Source: AP-15 sp963738185 (GTDB taxonomy: Bacteria > Pseudomonadota > Alphaproteobacteria > ATCC43930 > CGMCC-115725). Taken from it: DNA of 64,000 bases. The stretch is taken from positions 1 to 64,000 of the forward strand of contig CAVTVA010000001.1 in assembly GCA_963738185.1 (NCBI GenBank). The letters run 5' to 3'. The notes under the pieces were generated by a model, which had not been told where the DNA came from, did no database searches, and was given only the letters and a program-made list of their open reading frames with translations. Shown here piece after piece: positions 62,908-64,000 of the stretch. Positions within the stretch are counted from its first letter, which is position 1. Every line of letters begins with the position of its first letter. A program made the position numbers and the translations under genes.

Positions 62908-63747
62908 TTAATCGGCGGTGTCGAGGCCGAGGTCGAGGATTGGGGCGCTGTGGGTGATCCAGCCCGACGAGATCAAATCGACGCCGGTGGCGGCAACGGC
63001 GGCGGCGGTTTCGGGGCTGATCCGGCCCGAGGCCTCGGTCACGGCGCGGCCGTCGACCATCGCCACCGCGCGGCGCAGGGTCTCCGGGCCCATGTTGTCG
63101 AGCAGCACCGCGTCGATCCCGACCTCAAGCGCCTCGGCCAGCTGGTCGAGAGTATCGACCTCGAGCTCGATCTTGACCAGATGCCCGGCGTGCTGCCGCG
63201 CCCGCTCCAGCGCCGGCCGCACCCCACCGGCCAAGGCAATGTGGTTGTCCTTGATCAGCATCGCGTCGTCGAGCCCAAAGCGATGATTGGCGCCGCCGCC
63301 AAGGCGCACCGCCTCTTTTTCGAGCGTGCGCAAGCCGGGCGTCGTCTTGCGCGTGCACACGATCTTTGCTTTTGAGCCGACAATGGCGTCGGCCAAGATC
63401 CGCGTCGCGGTGGCCACCCCGGACATTCGGCACAGGATATTCAGCGCGGTGCGCTCGGCGGCAAGCACCGGGCGCGCCCGGCCGGCGATGCGCGCAACCT
63501 TGTCGCCGCGCACGACGCGGGCGCCGTCGGCGCGCAGCCGCTCGATGCGCAGACCGGGATCGAGCAATTCGAAGGCAAGCAGCGCGGCGTCGAGCCCGGC
63601 GACGACACCCGGCCCGCGCGCCCCGATCAGTGCCTCGATCTCGGCGTGCTCGGCCACGATCGCATCGGTGGTGATGTCGCCGGCGCGCCCCAAATCTTCG
63701 AGCAGCGCCGCCCGCACGATCGGCTCGACGATCAGCCGCATGACCAT
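62908..63747 (-). CDS. nadC: Quinolinate phosphoribosyltransferase
   Basis: A 279-residue NadC. IVEPIVRAALLEDLGRAGDI is the N-terminal signature. AERTALNILCRMSGVATATR, CTRKTTPGLRTLEKEAVRLG and LIKDNHIALAGGV supply the catalytic Arg, Lys and His residues. It converts quinolinate and PRPP to nicotinate mononucleotide. GGAGG is eight bases before the ATG at 63747. The nadA tail lies upstream on the same strand, as in a nad operon; nadB is not between them. Confidence 0.96.
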   Translation of the reverse strand: MVMRLIVEPIVRAALLEDLGRAGDITTDAIVAEHAEIEALIGARGPGVVAGLDAALLAFELLDPGLRIERLRADGARVVRGDKVARIAGRARPVLAAERTALNILCRMSGVATATRILADAIVGSKAKIVCTRKTTPGLRTLEKEAVRLGGGANHRFGLDDAMLIKDNHIALAGGVRPALERARQHAGHLVKIELEVDTLDQLAEALEVGIDAVLLDNMGPETLRRAVAMVDGRAVTEASGRISPETAAAVAATGVDLISSGWITHSAPILDLGLDTAD

Positions 63748-63839
63748 TGGCCTATCCTCCACAGTCTGCCGCGATCTGCCCCTCACCCTCCCACGCCTTC
63801 TGCGCGGGCCCCTGCCGCGCGACGATCACGCGGCTCGTC

Positions 63840-64000
63840 TCAGCCGAAGGCCAGCATGCGCTCGACCGCCTGCCGCGCCCGGCCGGCGATTTCCGGATCG
63901 ACCGTCACCTCGTGGCTCATGGTTTCGAGCGAGCGGCGGATCTTGGGCAAGGTGATGCGCTTCATGTGCGGGCACAGATTGCATGGCCGCACAAAGTCGA
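63840..64000 (-). CDS. nadA: Quinolinate synthase NadA, C-terminal end
   Basis: The last 53 residues of NadA, which runs off the window. DFVRPCNLCPHMKRITLPKI has the C-x-x-C-x-x-M segment with the 4Fe-4S ligand Cys and ends ERMLAFG. NadA condenses iminoaspartate and dihydroxyacetone phosphate into quinolinate, the NadC substrate. It precedes nadC by 92 bases and probably shares its transcript. Confidence 0.93.
   Translation of the reverse strand, partial: DFVRPCNLCPHMKRITLPKIRRSLETMSHEVTVDPEIAGRARQAVERMLAFG

Overview
The window is high-GC, densely packed chromosomal DNA of an alphaproteobacterium, most likely Rhodospirillales or a neighbouring order. I cannot place it more precisely. The main pointers are a complete phoR-pstSCAB-phoU-phoB locus, two XRE regulators of the alphaproteobacterial QKYE/YFF type, a malic enzyme with a phosphotransacetylase tail, the SUV3-like helicase + S4 protein pair, and several alphaproteobacterial-style intergenic palindromes. 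I saw no rRNA or tRNA gene and no CRISPR array.

Layout. 0-7 kb: the tail of an AI-2E-type permease, an NADH-dehydrogenase-like/SelD fusion, selA (broken by one extra base), an rsmB-type rRNA methyltransferase and guaA. 7-8.5 kb: a graveyard of IS66 and IS110 transposase pieces and a truncated vanadium-haloperoxidase-like gene. 8.5-17.6 kb: an ammonium channel, an amidohydrolase, hemolysin III, a phosphoribosyltransferase, threonine aldolase, an AlkA-like glycosylase, metY and a UdgX-type uracil-DNA glycosylase. 17.7-22 kb: asnB, a lipid-kinase-like gene and a DUF1328 protein between two XRE regulators. 22-28 kb: an alpha/beta hydrolase, an orphan TRAP-type binding protein, the S4 protein, a SUV3-like helicase, a 175-bp inverted-repeat element and a DUF882 protein. 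28-37.4 kb: maeB and the phosphate regulon. 37.4-47.5 kb: a ClC channel, a MarR regulator, a methyltransferase, a rearranged segment (40.85-42.28 kb), an LLM oxidoreductase, a cyclopropane synthase and an enolase-superfamily enzyme. 47.5-53.6 kb: an HD protein, a MazE/MazF pair, a maleate-isomerase-like enzyme, a palindrome cluster, an HNH fragment in lower-GC DNA, a LigB-type dioxygenase and gltA. 53.6-64 kb: gltX (frameshifted), a deazaflavin-type reductase, a dienelactone hydrolase, a Gfo/Idh/MocA oxidoreductase, an F420-type LLM enzyme, apaG, folE, argE, an ArsR/SRPBCC pair, nadC and the end of nadA.

Function. The best-defined unit is the phosphate locus (sensor, high-affinity transporter, PhoU, response regulator), preceded by a candidate PHO box. 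selD and selA form an overlapping selenocysteine/selenouridine unit, but selB is not in the window. Several enzymes (two LLM-type oxidoreductases, a deazaflavin-type reductase, an enolase-superfamily member, a LigB dioxygenase, an amidohydrolase, a maleate-isomerase-like protein) point to versatile catabolism of organic acids and aromatics, possibly with cofactor F420. 

The strongest unusual signals are: (i) single-base frameshifts in otherwise intact genes, including the normally essential gltX, which suggests consensus errors or recent decay; (ii) genes with no ATG/GTG/TTG start where expected, notably a MazF-type toxin with a Shine-Dalgarno at correct spacing before AUU; (iii) a ~570-bp lower-GC insertion bounded by 25-bp direct repeats at the start of a potassium-channel gene that is itself broken by an internal duplication; and (iv) several families of mobile-looking palindromes, one of which supplies the last codons and stop of rsmB. 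I did not find a convincing new multi-gene system.
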